Shown: positions 62,564 to 64,000 of the stretch, in pieces
Position numbering within the stretch: position 1 is the first letter of the stretch
Layout: each line of letters begins with the position of its first letter
DNA from: Actinomyces viscosus
GTDB lineage: Bacteria > Actinomycetota > Actinomycetes > Actinomycetales > Actinomycetaceae
Reading direction: 5' to 3'
NCBI RefSeq assembly: GCF_900637975.1
Contig: NZ_LR134477.1
Coordinates: 1,302,001-1,366,000, forward strand
Length of the DNA stretch: 64,000 nt
Notes under the pieces: model-generated
What the model saw: only the letters and a program-made list of their open reading frames with translations
Database searches by the model: none
What the model was told of the DNA's origin: nothing
Position numbers and translations under genes: made by a program

Positions 62564-63817
62564 TAGTGGAGTTTAAACGAGATTATTTTGTGAGTCGGTA
62601 GGGGAACTTGTTTGCCTGGATGAAGGTCTCGAATGCTTGTCGGGTTTGGGGGAATGTGGCTCTTTGGTGGTTGCTGATACTGTCCTTTGCTTCTTTCCAG
62701 ACGTGCTCGATGGGGTTCTCGTCGGGGCTGTAGGCGGGTAGGTTGATCAGGTGGATCCTCTCGAGGTTCTTGATGGTCTTGAGGCTGTTTGTGAGCTTTG
62801 CTGAACGGTGCCAGGAGGCGTTGTCCCACACGATGACGATCTTCTTCTTGTCGGGGTGCTTCACGGTCAGGTCGATCAGGGCCTGGGTGATGGTGCCGGT
62901 GTCCTGCCAGTCGAGGGTCATCAAGTCGACGGTGCCGTCGGTCTCGTGCAGGAAGCCGATGTAGGACTGGGCCTGGCGGCGGCGGTCGACCTCCAGGCGG
63001 GCGGCGTCCCCCCGGCGGATCCACGCCCTGCGCACGATCGCCTCGTGCTCGATACGCACCTCGTCGGCGCACACCACCATCACCTCGGGATCGGACCACT
63101 TGCGGACGATCTCGGAACGGATCTGGCTCATGCGCTGGTCAACGTCCGCCTGGGGCGGGCGGCGCTGGTCAACGGTCTGGGGGCGGTGGAAGGACAGGCC
63201 CGCCATGTGCAGCAGGAACCGGTAGGAGGCGGCAGAGGCGTACTCCACCTCGAAGTGGTCGTAGACCCAGGCCGCCAGATGGGGCACGTCCCAGAACCCG
63301 ATGGGCAGGCCCTGCTCCGACGGGGGCCGGGACAGTACCCCGGCCACCTCCTGGCGCTGGGTGGCGGTGAGCCTGGAGGCGTTGAGGTTGCCGGCGTGAC
63401 CGGTGTGGATTGAGGCCAGGCGGTACCGGTTCCACTCCCGAGCCCAGCTGCGCACCGTCTCGGGCGTGCGCTCGACGACCTGGGCCACGACCGCGGTATC
63501 CACACCCTTGGACAGCAGCACGACCGCCTCGGACTTCAAACGCATCAACCTGTAAGGCGCCTGGTGCTTATAGCCCTGCAAAACAGTCCACTCATCATCA
63601 CTAACCACGACCCTGTCCATCCCAGCATGATATTCCGCCCTCGACCCGAGAGCTCACACGAAACGCCGACAACACAAGAGACGACAACAAAAGAAGCCAG
63701 CACCAGCAGCCAAGCACCCCACGAGAAAGCGACACCCCCACATCGGACGCCCCACGAATACCCGATCACCAACCCAACAACAAAACCAGCAACACGAATC
63801 TTGTTTTAATCACACTA
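62564..63817 (-). mobile_element. IS630-family insertion sequence, copy B, inside a CRISPR spacer
   Basis: 1254 bp. Left end TAGTGGAGTTTAAAC and right-end complement TAGTGTGATTAAAAC form imperfect inverted repeats, flanked by TA at 62562–62563 and 63818–63819. Removing it with one TA rejoins 62559–62563 to 63820–63847 as a 33-base spacer, the array's standard length, which fixes the borders. Confidence 0.92.
62583..63620 (-). CDS. IS630-family transposase (copy B)
   Basis: 345 residues, intact. Helix-turn-helix region (VVAQVVERTPETVRSWAREW), then DDE residues in VCADEVRIEHE, VIVWDNASWHRS and SPDENPIEHVWKEAK. It reads in the same direction as the predicted CRISPR transcript. The A/T-rich stretch 63621–63817 upstream holds its promoter and right end, and no other gene. 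Confidence 0.93.
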   Translation of the reverse strand: MDRVVVSDDEWTVLQGYKHQAPYRLMRLKSEAVVLLSKGVDTAVVAQVVERTPETVRSWAREWNRYRLASIHTGHAGNLNASRLTATQRQEVAGVLSRPPSEQGLPIGFWDVPHLAAWVYDHFEVEYASAASYRFLLHMAGLSFHRPQTVDQRRPPQADVDQRMSQIRSEIVRKWSDPEVMVVCADEVRIEHEAIVRRAWIRRGDAARLEVDRRRQAQSYIGFLHETDGTVDLMTLDWQDTGTITQALIDLTVKHPDKKKIVIVWDNASWHRSAKLTNSLKTIKNLERIHLINLPAYSPDENPIEHVWKEAKDSISNHQRATFPQTRQAFETFIQANKFPYRLTK

Positions 63818-63847
63818 TACCTAGAGCGGGCCGATATGCCCGAGTCC

Positions 63848-64000
63848 GGATCATCCCCGCTCGCGCGGGGTTTACTCAGTTCCTTTCTTGTCGGTGAACG
63901 TTGCTCCGGGATCATCCCCGCTCGCGCGGGGTTTACATTAAGGAGCGGTTGAGTGAAGCGTGATGTCCGGGATCATCCCCGCTCGCGCGGGGTTTACCCA
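63848..64000 (-). CRISPR. CRISPR array, continuation to the window edge (3 repeats)
   Basis: Repeats at 63848, 63909 and 63970, all matching the consensus, with 33-base spacers. The array continues past 64000. By the inferred orientation this is the side nearer the leader, so the spacers here are the younger ones. Confidence 0.96.

Noticed and set aside
59106..62601. Long open frames across the CRISPR array, with repeating IIPARAGF, DHPRSRGVY or GSSPLARGL peptides
   Set aside because: They are translations of the 28-base repeat in three frames. The strict 61-base period and unique spacers show an array, not a repeat protein.

Overview
The window is high-GC actinobacterial chromosome. The block rpsP–KH protein–rimM–trmD–rplS–lepB–rnhB–DUF2469–yraN–comM–dprA, the actinobacterial SMC/FtsY/Ffh set, and the protein sequences point to an Actinomyces-like member of the Actinomycetaceae, probably an oral species. 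The species is inferred from gene content only.

Layout. (1) 1–14.5 kb, plus strand: a type VII secretion-like locus. It holds a large FtsK/SpoIIIE ATPase of the EssC type with its own FHA domain, a WXG100-sized protein, a coiled-coil candidate effector, a protein with internal LPxTG-like motifs and two unassigned proteins. They follow a phospho-signalling module of PP2C phosphatase, membrane Ser/Thr kinase and three FHA proteins. Two of the putative substrate genes share a nearly identical 21-nt element at exactly the same distance from their start codons. (2) 14.6–25.3 kb, minus strand: competence (dprA, comM), RNase HII, two signal peptidases I flanking rplS, a TrmD–acetyltransferase fusion, rimM, a KH protein and rpsP. 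(3) 25.6–27.0 kb: a lower-GC, orphan membrane-anchored protein. (4) 27.3–31.1 and 35.0–38.7 kb: two paralogous ABC-2 exporter plus two-component systems, separated by ffh and glnB–amtB. (5) 38.9–47.2 kb: ftsY, a small membrane protein, smc and a NatAB-like exporter. (6) 47.3–55.8 kb: ndk, an unpartnered dhaL, a trehalose PTS locus (treR, EII, treC) with three matching TreR-type operators, and a folC with a long acidic N-terminus. (7) 55.9–64.0 kb: a type I-E-type CRISPR array, 59 repeats visible, running off the right edge. It is broken by mobile elements.

How parts fit. The kinase and phosphatase probably set the phosphorylation state read by FHA domains, one of them on the secretion ATPase. 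TreR, the PTS permease and TreC form a complete trehalose uptake and hydrolysis unit. Each ABC/two-component set looks like a self-contained sensing and export unit. Repeat orientation implies that the CRISPR array is transcribed on the minus strand, so leader and cas genes should lie beyond position 64000; none is in the window. Removing the mobile elements restores two spacers to exactly 33 nt. This shows that the isolated repeat at 55982 is the old end of the same array.
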